Origin: Deuterostichococcus epilithicus
Taxonomy: Eukaryota; Chlorophyta; Trebouxiophyceae; Prasiolales; Stichococcaceae
Assembly (NCBI GenBank): GCA_033439295.1
Contig: JAVTLE010000004.1
Span: forward strand, 62,012 to 126,011
Reading direction: 5' to 3'
Length of the DNA stretch: 64,000 nucleotides
Part shown: one piece after another, positions 46,301-54,996 of the stretch
Numbering within the stretch: the stretch's first letter is position 1
Layout of the letters: every line of letters begins with the position of its first letter
The notes under the pieces: model-generated
What the model saw: the letters and a program-made list of their open reading frames with translations, nothing else
The model's database searches: none
What the model was told of the DNA's origin: nothing
Made by a program: the position numbers and the translations under genes

Positions 46301-48717
46301 GCCGCTGCTGCGCCGAATAGCCCTCATGTTGCCCACTGGTGCCGGGATCGTCCTTGCGACTTTTAGTGACCACAGCAGGCTCGCATCCTTCCTGCCGTGC
46401 TTCATACCTGCAGGCTGCGGCGCTACAGTATGCCGTGCTTTGTATCTGCAGGCTGCGGCCCAGAGACATCATGCGGCATAGTGCGCAGCGTGCGCGTGGT
46501 CGCCTTGTTCCTGGGCTCGGCAGCGCTATGCAGACAGACTTAAGTGACGTCAAAATATTTCCAAAAAAACCCTTGAACCGATATTGATGCCATCCCTCGT
46601 TCGCAGGCTGCGGCTGGAGAACTACGCATATTTCGAGGAAGCCTCCCGCGGAGTCGGGCGCCGTGTGCGGGTGGTGGCCTTCTTCCGATCTGCGGCTGCG
46701 GAAGCCAAGGAAGCGGCGCTCCTGGTCTACATCCAGCAGCAGCTGGAGTACGCCAAGATGTGGAAGCTGCTGGAGTTTTCGCAGGTGCAGTTTCTTCTCG
46801 TCATGTTTCCCCACCCCATTCAGGCCTGAAACATAGGTTTGATGTCGCAAAGAGCAGCAACCAAGATGCGCCGGAATGCAGAAGCTGCTGGCGTGTTCAC
46901 ATCTCTGCTGTAGTCGATGCTCAATCTCTCGCCTAAAAACAATGACTGGATTCGACGTCCAGCAGCAGCCAGATCACGTCAGAATGCGGACGCTGCTGGG
47001 TCTTCGCAGATTTGCAACTATTGTTCTCTTGTACTGTTCGTCATGCTCCCCCTAAACCATACCTTGGGCTTAAGCTTCCAGCAGAGCACCTGGGGTGAAT
47101 GCAAATATTGGAAGCTGCCAAGTCCTCACAGGCACGCCCTGATCTGCACTTCCTACCGACTCCCCTGCCTCTGATGGCGCTGTTTGACCCCAGTCACGGG
47201 GTCATGAAGCAGATGGTCTGGACAACAGACTACAGCGGTTTGCTGCTGTTGTTCTTTGGGCTTGAAAGACGCCTAGGCGCTGAGCCAGGCCGCCACCGGC
47301 GCATGGCTGGCGGCTGTGCCGGAATGCAACAGACACTCTCTGCTGCCCCACAGCTGCCCCATAGCCGGGACGGCGTGTGCGCAAGACCTCGCATTCTGGC
47401 TGCTTCTCAAAAGCGGTGGCATGCGGCTATGCTTCTGCCACGCTTTTCGATGTGCTGGTCCGGCCAGCCTCTCTGAAGATGCTGCGCGCAAAATCGACGG
47501 CCGCAGGGCATATCTCTGGTTACATGGCGGCCCCCTGGGCTTCATCTATGCCCAACAGGCCGTCTTCCAGCCGGACATATAGAATTTAGTCTAGCCCGCT
47601 CTCCCCAGCTCCTGACACATGTCCTGATGCAGCGCAGTGCACCAGCAGTTGTTAGGATTGCAGTCCAGGGAGCCGCCCTGCCAGCTGCTTGCTCTCATGT
47701 TCCGGTGTCACCTTTCCCTGCCCGATGTCCTGGATACAACACCGGTGTAGCGCAGCGTGTGCGACGACTCCTTGAAGACGTGGGCCCGTTCCGGCAGCAC
47801 TGCCAAGGCGGCCTGCCTTACAGCCCTGTCCGGCCACCTATCCTGTCTTCGCTTCACCGCGCCGCAGCGCGTGGATCGGCTACTTGAGGAGGTGGACTTG
47901 GAGAAGCTGTCGTCTCAGCTGCATATACCAGGCGGCCTGCCGTCCAGTCCTGTCCGGCAGTTGATCCCACCTTTTCTTTGCCGCGCGCAGCGCGTGGACC
48001 AGCTGCTGGAGGAGGTAGGCCCGGGGGAGCTGCCGTTCCAGCTGCACTACCAGGCGGGCGACCTGCGGGCGCTGCTGGCGACATGCGCGGCGGCGCCGGA
48101 GAAGAAGCTGGCGGTGATGCGCGACCGCGTGCGCAAGCACCTGGCCGGCACGCCGCCGCTGTGCGAGGAGGTGTGGCGCAGGTGCGGGCCGGCGCAAAAG
48201 TGCTTGATTCACGCAGAATGGATGCGTTCGAAGAGCTGGGCTTAGGGTTGAGACTGTGTCGAGCACCTAGGTAGTATGCCGCTGTTGTGCGAGGAGGTGG
48301 GGCGCAGGTGCGGTGGCCGGGAGCGCCATATCCGCTGCTTCATTCATCTTTCGTTGAAGCACAACTGCATGCGAGCTGGTCTGGGCATGCGGCCGCGACC
48401 GCGGCTGCGGGCTGCCACTGCCGGCTGTGCCCAGCGAATGACGGAGCCTGCCAGCGAGGCGTACCATTTTCGCGCTGCCTTCCCCGCCGCCACTGCCTGG
48501 GACAGGCAGTGCTGGAGCGCGGCAATGTCTCAGTTGCTGTGCCCGCGCCGACAGACGTCCCCGTGTGTCCTGCCGCCGCAGCCTGGAGCAGGTCGTGCTG
48601 GAGCGCTACAGCCGGCTGGGTGAGCAGGTGGCGGCCTGTTACGCGGGGACGCCACTGCGGCCCAGTCCCGGGGAGCTGCAGCAGCTGTTCCGGCAGATCA
48701 CGCCGCCCTGGACGTAG
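34330..48717 (+). CDS. SEC3: Exocyst complex component SEC3 (EXOC1)
   Basis: Landmark subunit of the exocyst, which tethers secretory vesicles to the plasma membrane. Twenty-one exons fit in phase to 1,028 aa: 34330-34428, 34609-34665, 34907-35017, 35451-35635, 36210-36301, 36922-37112, 38014-38236, 39090-39220, 39451-39658, 40186-40250, 40587-40804, 41422-41566, 41985-42218, 43139-43326, 43857-43988, 44310-44418, 44847-44938, 45829-45930, 46607-46784, 47991-48181, 48582-48717 (TAG). The first exons give a basic PH-like N-terminal domain (ERMLCLTAKRRGRTQGF), as in phosphoinositide-binding SEC3. The core shows DIAAIEARNNSLELQTRNSS, LREAYCASLNALLRRE, FATLERLAGQDPKH, RLENYAYFEE and LPFQLHYQAGDLRALL, as in plant SEC3. 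Exon 18 ends at a GC donor. Length is somewhat above the plant protein (about 890), with Gly/Arg and acidic insertions in exons 11 and 13. Confidence 0.93.
35675..35890 (+). repeat. Copies of the SEC3 exon 4 end
   Basis: The exon 4 end (35,575-35,640: GAGGTGGCGACGCC...GCACCCTCATCGTGCG...CTGTTCAGCATGTGAG) recurs at about 35,683-35,715 (GAGTTGGCGACGCCCACTGA) and 35,748-35,780 (GCTGCACCTGTTTTAGCACGTGAG, with donor). A third faint copy is near 35,868-35,890. Confidence 0.7.
36712..36775 (+). repeat. Copy of the SEC3 exon 6 start
   Basis: The segment GAGGTGGTGTCGTCAGCGGC...GCAGAGCAGGAGCACAC resembles the exon 6 start at 36,922-36,985 (GAGGCCGTTTCATCC...GCGGGGCAGGAGCACAC). It lies on the acceptor side, about 210 bp upstream, so this spacing is longer than usual. 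Confidence 0.65.
37864..37940 (+). repeat. Copy of the SEC3 exon 7 start with acceptor
   Basis: CAGGCTGCCATTGTGCACAC and what follows match the exon 7 start at 38,011-38,080 (CAGGCGGCCAATGTGCACGC). A long identical run, CCCCAGGCGGCGGGCGTCGC, is shared. Spacing is about 147 bp. A weaker copy is near 37,745-37,795. Confidence 0.85.
41284..41715 (+). repeat. Copies on both sides of SEC3 exon 12
   Basis: 41,284-41,325 (GCAGGCATGATGCGTGCGCT...CTGATGCTGGAG) echoes the exon start at 41,418-41,460, 134 bp upstream. 41,645-41,715 (GATCTGGCTGCGTTGGTGCTGCAG... then GTGAGT) echoes the exon end at 41,505-41,572, 144 bp downstream. The acceptor-side and donor-side copies each keep the matching splice dinucleotide. 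Confidence 0.75.
42979..43050 (+). repeat. Copy of the SEC3 exon 14 start
   Basis: CAGATCAACACAGTGGCGCG and the following 50 bp match the exon 14 start at 43,136-43,205. Both read as a peptide (INTVARGQQVQAAVMLGVAL versus VNAAARGHQVQAVAMLGVAL). The copy has its own CACAG acceptor in the same phase and could be a cassette exon; spacing is 157 bp. Confidence 0.8.
43530..43790 (+). repeat. Two copies of the SEC3 exon 15 start
   Basis: GCTGGCGGTGCTGCACGTGC (about 43,551) and CCTGGCGGCGGTGCATGTGC (about 43,749) echo the exon 15 start at 43,857-43,905 (CTTGGCAGCGCTGCACGTGC). Both lie on the acceptor side. Confidence 0.75.
45526..45690 (+). repeat. Two copies of the SEC3 exon 18 start
   Basis: 45,526-45,572 (GCAGGTTGGCGCGCGACATG...CGTACGCGGTGCTGGC) and 45,637-45,683 (GCAGGTCGGCACACTCGG... 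GTGCTGGC) echo the exon 18 start at 45,825-45,872. All three keep the GCAGGT acceptor context. The first copy is nearly identical over about 45 bp. Confidence 0.8.
46860..47140 (+). repeat. Decayed copies of the SEC3 exon 19 end
   Basis: The exon 19 end (46,729-46,790, CAGCAGCAGCTGGAGTACGC...TTCGCAGGTGC) is echoed at about 46,863-46,900, 46,960-47,010 (TCCAGCAGCAGCCAGATCAC...TCTTCGCAG) and 47,083-47,135 (TTCCAGCAGAGCACCTGGGG). All are on the donor side, with roughly 105-125 bp between them. Confidence 0.65.
47748..48320 (+). repeat. Tandem array around SEC3 exon 20
   Basis: Three copies of the exon start, each after a CGCAG acceptor, begin at 47,756, 47,868 and 47,991 (exon). They read RVRRLLEDVGPF, RVDRLLEEVDLEKLSSQLH and RVDQLLEEVGPGELPFQLH. 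On the donor side, 48,276-48,320 (CCGCTGTTGTGCGAGGAGGT) echoes the exon end at 48,157-48,190 with its GCGCAGGTGCGG donor. Units are 112, 123 and about 120 bp. Confidence 0.85.
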
Positions 48718-49561
48718 GGGTTGCTGGCAGGGTCTGGCCAACCGTTTATGCCCAACGGCGGACACGTGGTGATTACACGCGCGAACACTGCAGGCCTGTC
48801 AGGGCCGTGGCGCTGTTGCCGGCCTTGTGTATGCCATCTGAGGCTTTCGGGTTGCGGTGCCTGAAACATCTCAGCTTCTCAGGCAGATGCGTATCTGTGA
48901 CAAATCAAGCATGCCGTGTTCTAAGCAGCAGAGCTGCAATGCAACCGCCTAGAGCAGACGTGTCTTCAGGATCGTGTCTGCGAGTTGCACGAACCAAAAG
49001 AATGCCGCCGGAATGCTTCCACTATTGTTCAGTACAGAATGTCCTCCAGCCCAGCCGCGCCTATCACATCTAGTCGGCTTGTTCATAAATCGAGGGCAGA
49101 TGGCGCAACCGCCGCTACATGCACCACTGCCACCGGCAGCAACCTCAGTCGGAAATGAATTACTTGCTGATGAAAGACCTGATCTCCGGTACATTCTCGC
49201 ATGACACTTCTTGTGCCGACCGTGCAGGACTTTGCTCGGGTGTGCAAGGTGTGCTGGGTGGATATGGATATGGGTAGGCTGTATTTCAGGTGAAAGGATT
49301 CTGCGATGTGTTGGCACCATTTAGCAGGCCGTGTTGGATCATACCGGAACAGCCCAAACGACAGACACACGTAGATTGATAAACGCTCTTCCACGTGCTC
49401 AAACATCATGGGGTCTTAGCACCGCGGCAGCACCGCAGCAGCGCCCTGCCTGGGTCGGCAGGCCCAATCTGTCACTTCACAAACACGCAGATCCGCATTC
49501 CAACAGCTGATCCGTGACTGAACGTGCAGAGCGTCAGCCACATCCCCCCATCCGGCCCGCC
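48718..49561. other. Convergent intergenic region between SEC3 and TFB4
   Basis: About 840 bp separate two stop codons of convergent genes. Only short open frames are present, none with recognisable similarity. It presumably holds both 3' untranslated regions; no repeat array stands out here. Confidence 0.5.
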
Positions 49562-52103
49562 TCACGACCTCACCCCCGGCGCCGGTGGCGGCCGCTTCAG
49601 CGCGCCCGGCGCCGCCCGGCGCGCCGCGAACGCGGTGCCGCACGTCGAGCACTCTGCGGCGCGCTGGCAGAAGACGCTCAGGCATACGCTGCAGGCGTAC
49701 CCGACGTCCACCGGCCGCCGGTGGCAGAAGCAAGAGGCCCGCAGGTCCACAGGCGCGCCGGCCGGCAGCGCGAGGTGCGCCCGCGCAGCCGGGTCTGCGG
49801 CGAACACCGTGAGCAGATACTGCAGCAGGCCGGCGGGCCGGATAGGGCGCAGGTACACGCCGCCCGTCAGGTGCGCCGCCTGCGGCGCAGGGCGCATCGA
49901 AAGTGTGACGACGCCGCCAATCGACGCAGCCGCCCCCTCAAGGGTTTAGGGTTTTTAAGCGGCGCCAGCGCACGGCGGGGCTCAATGCGACCCGGCCTGT
50001 GCGAATAAACCCTGGATTTTCGGTGCAGGGGGGGTGGTCTTGCTTGCAAAGTGTCTGACGGGGCGCATCCGCCATGTGTGTGCATACAGGCGCAAAGGAG
50101 CGACTGGCGCTGCATGTGGGAGCAGCACGCGGGGGGTGTGCCACCACGCAGGAGGCAGCACCAGGAGCCGGGAAACATGGCGGCGGCACCGTCCAGCAGC
50201 TGCTGAAGGCACTGCACCTGCTGCAGGAAGTGGCACCTGCTGCAGGAAGGCGGAGTGTCCGGCGCCGAGCACGCATGCGTCGACGACCACGCCGCAGCGC
50301 TGGGCGGAAAACGCTGCGTTCATGTGGCCCAGGTACTGCGCACAGAGAACAGTTGTCAGCCGGCTCCTGGTATGAACTCGTCCCAGCAGCAGAGCATGGG
50401 CTGCGATTGGGGGAGTCCAGCGACCGCTGGCCTTGCAGAAGGAGCTGCACCGGCAGGCAGCACACCAGCATGCAGGAGCAAGCTCACCATGCTGCAGCAA
50501 CCAGTCCAGAGATGTGCACGCCGATGACGCCTCTGACGACTGGGACTGTCTCATGGCACAGCACGCCAACTGGCCTGCCACCAACCTGCGCACACTCTGC
50601 GGGCCGCTCTCACCGCCCCGCCGGCAGCGCCGCTGGCTGCTGCAAAGGGAGCGACGCGGGCCGCAATTGAATAGATCAGCTCGCCTGCGACGGCGCGTCG
50701 GGCGCCGCCTTGAGGCACAGCAGCCGCGGCGGCGGAGCCCGCCCCTCGCCCGCCCGCGCCGCGAGCGCCTCCGCCTCGTCGGCGGCGCCGCGCCCCGCCT
50801 TACGCAACTGGCACAGCGCGCGCGCCAGCGCGGCCGACCATGCCGCTTCCCCCCCCGCCGCCGCGCCTGCAGAAGTGCTGACGTTACAAGCGCGGCCCAA
50901 GCTTGTGACGCTAGAGACGGATGCTCCTGGCACGACTGGACCAGGAGCCAAAACAGATGGGCTCCAGATCTAGGCCAGCCTGCTGCAGCGGCTGAAGGGG
51001 GGGGGGGAATCCTGCATTGCTGAAGCCGACACGGCGACCATCGGAACAGCACACGACTGGCGCTGCCACTCTCCTCCCGGCCACCCAGCCGCAGGCAGAC
51101 TGGCGAGCTGAGGAACCTGGGCCACTGACCTGAGAACCATTACGACATGCACAAGACGTGGGGGCACCTTCTTCCGCATCGGCCGCCCCTGCCGTCAGAT
51201 CGATCAGGCCACCCAGGATCGCCTCAGCCGGCTGCGCCCGCCCCCCGCCGCCAGCCTCCCCTGCTTCCTGTTGCCGTCCGAGCGCCGCTTCTAGCGAGGA
51301 CGACGCCCACAGCAGCCGGCTGCGCCACAGGAAACTTTATGTTTTCAACAGTCCCCTGTTGTAAAATTTTTTAAAATTTGTTTGCTTTTTATTGGGTGGA
51401 CTCAAAGAAGGGGATCGTCATGTACAGGGCGCGGCATCCGGCCGGCAGCGCTCCTCGTGTGGCGGACAGGTGGCTGGTGCAGCCGCTGTGCGCGCTGCCG
51501 CGGGCTGGAGGGGTGTGGACATCCAGGCACGCAGCTGTTCGGCGTGCAGGCACCGGCTGCAACTGTCCAGCACAGCAGGGACGTTAAGCGCAAGTCGCCT
51601 TTTCTAGTTGCAAAACAAGCGGCAGGTGCGAAGCGCCTGATGCATTCCATTCACTTCAGGCAAGCAGGCAGGTCATCGGGAGAGCGTGCCGGACCTGGCG
51701 CCAGCAGCCACGCCCCACACCGCCAGCTCGTTGTCTTCGCTCTGCAGCAGGTATGCGTTCACGAATGCCAGCACCTGGGTTTGCATGGACCACATACACT
51801 GTGCGTGATCCTGCAGTTCTGATCATCGGGCGTGAGGAAGCTGAGATGTGAGTTCACTTGTAGAGACGCAGGAGCAGCGACGTCTGACGCGCAGGGTCAG
51901 CGCAGCAACCAGCACCAGCTGCATGCCGTGGAGGTGCAATCCATGCGGACTGCGCTCGCCTGCTGCACGTAGGATGCGGCGCTGAGGCCAGCAACACCAG
52001 ATGTCGAGGGCTGCCGCTGCAGCGCCGCCCACCCTGCGGGGCTTGCGTCCAGCAGCAGCGCCAGGCTGGCCACAGCGTCGCCTGCACGCCGTGAATGCGG
52101 CAT
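49562..52103 (-). CDS. TFB4: TFIIH core subunit TFB4/p34 (GTF2H3)
   Basis: Subunit of the transcription/DNA-repair factor TFIIH, with a von Willebrand A-like fold and a C-terminal zinc-binding module. Six exons fit in phase to 321 aa: 52103-51969, 51774-51695, 51319-51168, 50866-50685, 50335-50237, 49879-49562 (TGA). The start ATG at 52,103 gives MPHSRRAGDAVASLALLLDA, aligning with the family's 'LVVIVDANP' start. Later blocks are VLAFVNAYLL, NAAFSAQRCGVVVDACVLGA, HLTGGVYLRPIRPAGLLQYL and the C-terminal C-x-C-H...C-x2-C...C-x2-C module (ASCFCHRR, CSVCLSVFC, CSTC). Human p34 has 308 aa. The 50,685 donor is GC rather than GT. A 19-bp tandem repeat at the 50,237 donor offers a second donor. Confidence 0.95.
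50212..50249. repeat. 19-bp tandem repeat over a TFB4 splice donor
   Basis: Two near-identical copies of a TGGCACCTGCTGCAGGAAG unit lie side by side. On the minus strand each carries CAG|GTGC, so there are two donors 19 nt apart. The family alignment supports the upstream one (exon end at 50,237); use of the other would shift the frame. Confidence 0.8.
50997..51007. repeat. Homopolymer run of 11 G
   Basis: A G-run lies in a TFB4 intron (between exons 51168 and 50866). It is possibly a sequencing-length artefact; as a C-run on the transcribed strand it could also act as a polypyrimidine tract. Confidence 0.8.
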
Positions 52104-53074
52104 GTCACGTGCGGGCCATCGCCCACACATCGCCATGCGGCACCTCTCCGGCGGACCGTCTCGCACTTCCACATCCGATGGACTGCCACACACGGTGCTG
52201 AGACAGCCTCCCGTGGACACGCCAGTGCTGCCGCTGCTGCACCATGCCGCACATGGCACCATGCTGGTGCCATGATGAACACGGGCGGGCGAATCAGCTC
52301 ATCTACATGCAGGGCCGCTGCTGCCTCAGTCTCGCGCACCTGTAGCAGCCATTGCAGCCCGCAGGTGTGCCGCAGGTGGTCGCTCAGCGCTGAACTGCAC
52401 GCTAGCTTGACCGTCCGCAATCCCCTGAAGTTCGCCAGATAGACCTCTGGGTGTCCCGATGACCTATTTATACCGATAGGAGGCTTTTTTTCCTGCGTGT
52501 ATGAGGAACAGCGGCATGCAGGTCGCAGGATCAAGGCGCAGTCACGTTTAGCGCCTCCTCTCGCAGCTTCAGGCAACGCAGGAACGCGGGACTTTCCGAT
52601 CCGTCAGTGAGCACATCTGCACTCGGAAGTTGGTACGTCTGGCTCCGCTCACTGAGCCTGTCAGGCCTCGATCTGAGATCCGACAACTCCCGCCAAACCT
52701 GGATTCACGGCCCAAATTAGCGGCGGCAGCTGTCTGCCATCAAACAGCATCCGACAGTGCAGTAGGCGTGAATTTGCAAATGAGCCACATTGGATGATCG
52801 CTCTCATCACCGAGACCTGGCATGCTGTCCTTTCTGGTTTTGCCCATTACATGATACACAGGCCGCCGTGTCGAGCTGCAATCCGGTGCAATCCATACAG
52901 CCGCAGGCCCCAGGCCCCCAGCTAAAGCTCCCAGATCGATCTGGAACGTGCTGGAGACCAGCTCGACCTCCTCCGACGATGTCGCAACTGCACAGGACAT
53001 CCGCCGTATTATCAGTCGCGATGAACACGAGGCACAGATTTTGCAACTAGAGAACTGGAGGTCGAAAGTTGCAG
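52104..53074. other. 5' flank of TFB4, no supported gene
   Basis: The open frame of 240 codons reading minus from 52,576 runs into TFB4 sequence in another frame. Its peptide is not recognised, and TFB4 is complete without it. The rest shows no supported exons. A T-run (GGAGGCTTTTTTTCCTGCG) near 52,480-52,498 follows a TATTTATA box-like sequence at about 52,465, which could be a TFB4 or other promoter element. Confidence 0.4.
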
Positions 53075-53662
53075 ATGTACGAGTGGTTCATCGAAAACTA
53101 CATAGGCTCGCGCGCGGCTTCCGCATGATGTCGCCGGCAAGCCCATCGTGCTGGAGAAGACCGGTGTGCAAGCCAGCTGGGGCGACAAAGACGAGGTGGG
53201 TGAATCTATCTGCATTGCAGTGCATGCTGATCCCTACTGCTTGAATGGTGGCTTGGACGAATGCTGGAGCACTTGACGCTTTCGAATTGGGTGGAGGTCA
53301 TGTGCTGGCACAGAGCACAGGTGGTCTGTCCTTGAGCTGACGTTTCTCATGTAGACGACCTCGCTGCAACTTCAGCTCTTCACAAAACCCTCCGTGAACT
53401 GCACGCGAGCCGCATGTCGCATCTCAGGAATACAAGCAGATCGCGCAGATGCACGGCTGGTCAAATACAAAGACGGAGGGGTGCCTGCGCAATCGAGCAT
53501 GAGCAGTTATGGATATATTCCGCGCAGTTTGCAGATCTTGGCGGCCTACGGCGCCGCTATCCGCCATGATTATGCCGGCACAATGGTGTGGAGTGTCGTC
53601 GGCCATGCAGTCGAGAGCAACAGATACAATGGCGGCCAGAGGGACGGGGTCCGGCCCGAGAG
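53075..53662 (+). pseudogene. Possible glycoside-hydrolase (GH5 mannanase-like) C-terminal fragment
   Basis: Three exon-like stretches resemble the last third of a GH5-type glycosidase. 53,075-53,195 (MYEWFIENYIG, then after a one-base frame change DVAGKPIVLEKTGVQASWGD before a GTGGGT donor) recalls the 'GKP-x-V-x-E-E-x-G' strand with its catalytic glutamate. 53,428-about 53,459 reads EYKQIAQMHG. About 53,530-53,662 reads AAYGAAIRHDYAGTMVWSVV. No N-terminal catalytic exons are found upstream before TFB4, and the frame breaks near 53,125, so this is at most a 5'-truncated remnant. Similarity is judged by eye only; the region could also be chance. Confidence 0.3.
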
Positions 53663-54996
53663 GTGGGTTTCCTCCAAGTGCGCCACCAACAACACGTCAA
53701 TGCATCCGTCCGTCATGCATGCAGGGTGTACGGTCAAACTACAGCGCCGTCAGCAGCTGCCGTCCACACACTGCACGCACGCAGCGTGCCTTACAGGCAT
53801 GTAGCTGCTGCTGGTTCGTAAGCAGCTGGAGTGGGTTGTAACATCCTCGCTGCAAGCAAGTTGGGGTGTGTGTCTCCGCCAGGTACGGCGCTGCCTGACC
53901 GCTACTCACGCTGTACGAACGATCCACATGCCGAATCTGGCCTACTGCCCCTGCAGTTAGAACTTCATCTGGGGCCAGCCAGGGAGCCGGGCTGTCAAAG
54001 CTCAGGCCGACATCGTGAATGCCAAGGTGATCAAAGCCACTGCCATTTTGTTGTTGCTCCTGGACTAAGCTCAGACGGCAGCTCTGAGCGGCAAGGCGGA
54101 TTTGCCATTCCAACATCTCCTCATAGATTGCCGAAGCGCTCAATCTTGCATCTGCAGAAGCAAAGGGTGCGCCGCTGGTTTTACAAGCTGCCTCGGGTTT
54201 TATTTGGGTCAAAGGCTGCCGTTAAGCCGATGTCCCATGCCGTTCTACAGTAATCAGGGTTCATGCAAAGTATTGCAGACAGCTGACTTCTTTGGCAAAT
54301 CTGAGGTCCTGCCTATCCATACTCTTATCGGTTCGACCTGTAGTGGTCGGATATCGAAAGACGTCTCACCGGAGTCTCTGCTGATTACGGTCCTCTAACC
54401 AGGTTCCAAAGGTGATGATGATACTGTTTGACTTGAAAGGGCTGATTGACTACCGCAGCATGTTTCATTGAGGACTGCAGAATTGTGGTCTCATAGCAAG
54501 GTTTGATTTGTGTCTACCATGCGGTTGTCACCCTCGCAGAAGCAAAGCTCAAATTCCCTACAAAACCTGATGTCGTTGCTGCGCTCTATCGACAGTTGCC
54601 ACTTTCCGCCGATAGAAGTGTGGCACAAGCCTGGCGATGATACATGTACTGCAGGTAGCTAGCCTGAGGTCCTGCAAATCCGTGCCGCAGGCTGGAACTT
54701 CGACGCCCTCCAGCACGGCGACATGCGCTACCTGCAAGGCAGCAGGACGGCAGCATCAGCAGTGTCCAGCAGCTCGTTCAAATCAAATGCGTTGGCAAGC
54801 TGCGAGTGGAGGCATTCCCTGCCTGTCCTTCAAAATGGCCCGCTGGATTGAGGTGCAGCGCAGGGCATATCAAGCAGAGTCACCAAGCAGCCCGCCATGC
54901 ATACAATGCATAGACGGCAGCTGACCTGGCGAAGGGGGCGCCCGGATGGCATGCCCCCCCTCACGTGCCCCTCCGCTGGCGGCGGCCGGCGGCGCG
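53663..54996. other. Mostly unassigned region before the COQ2 3' end
   Basis: One plus-strand exon-like stretch occurs near 54,538-54,620 (AKLKFPTKPDVVAALYRQLP after a CCTCGCAG acceptor), and another near 54,150-54,250 (RRWFYKLPRVLFGSKAAVKP). They could belong to the hydrolase-like fragment or to nothing. The rest includes the COQ2 3' flank. No family is recognised. Confidence 0.3.

Noticed and set aside
51345-51395. A/T-rich tract as an insertion or poly(A) site
   Set aside because: It sits in a TFB4 intron; TTGTAAAA is present but on the opposite strand to the gene and no plus-strand gene ends there.
51854-52576. 240-codon minus-strand open frame upstream of TFB4
   Set aside because: It overlaps TFB4 exon 1 in another frame, the peptide is unfamiliar, and TFB4 has a complete start at 52,103.
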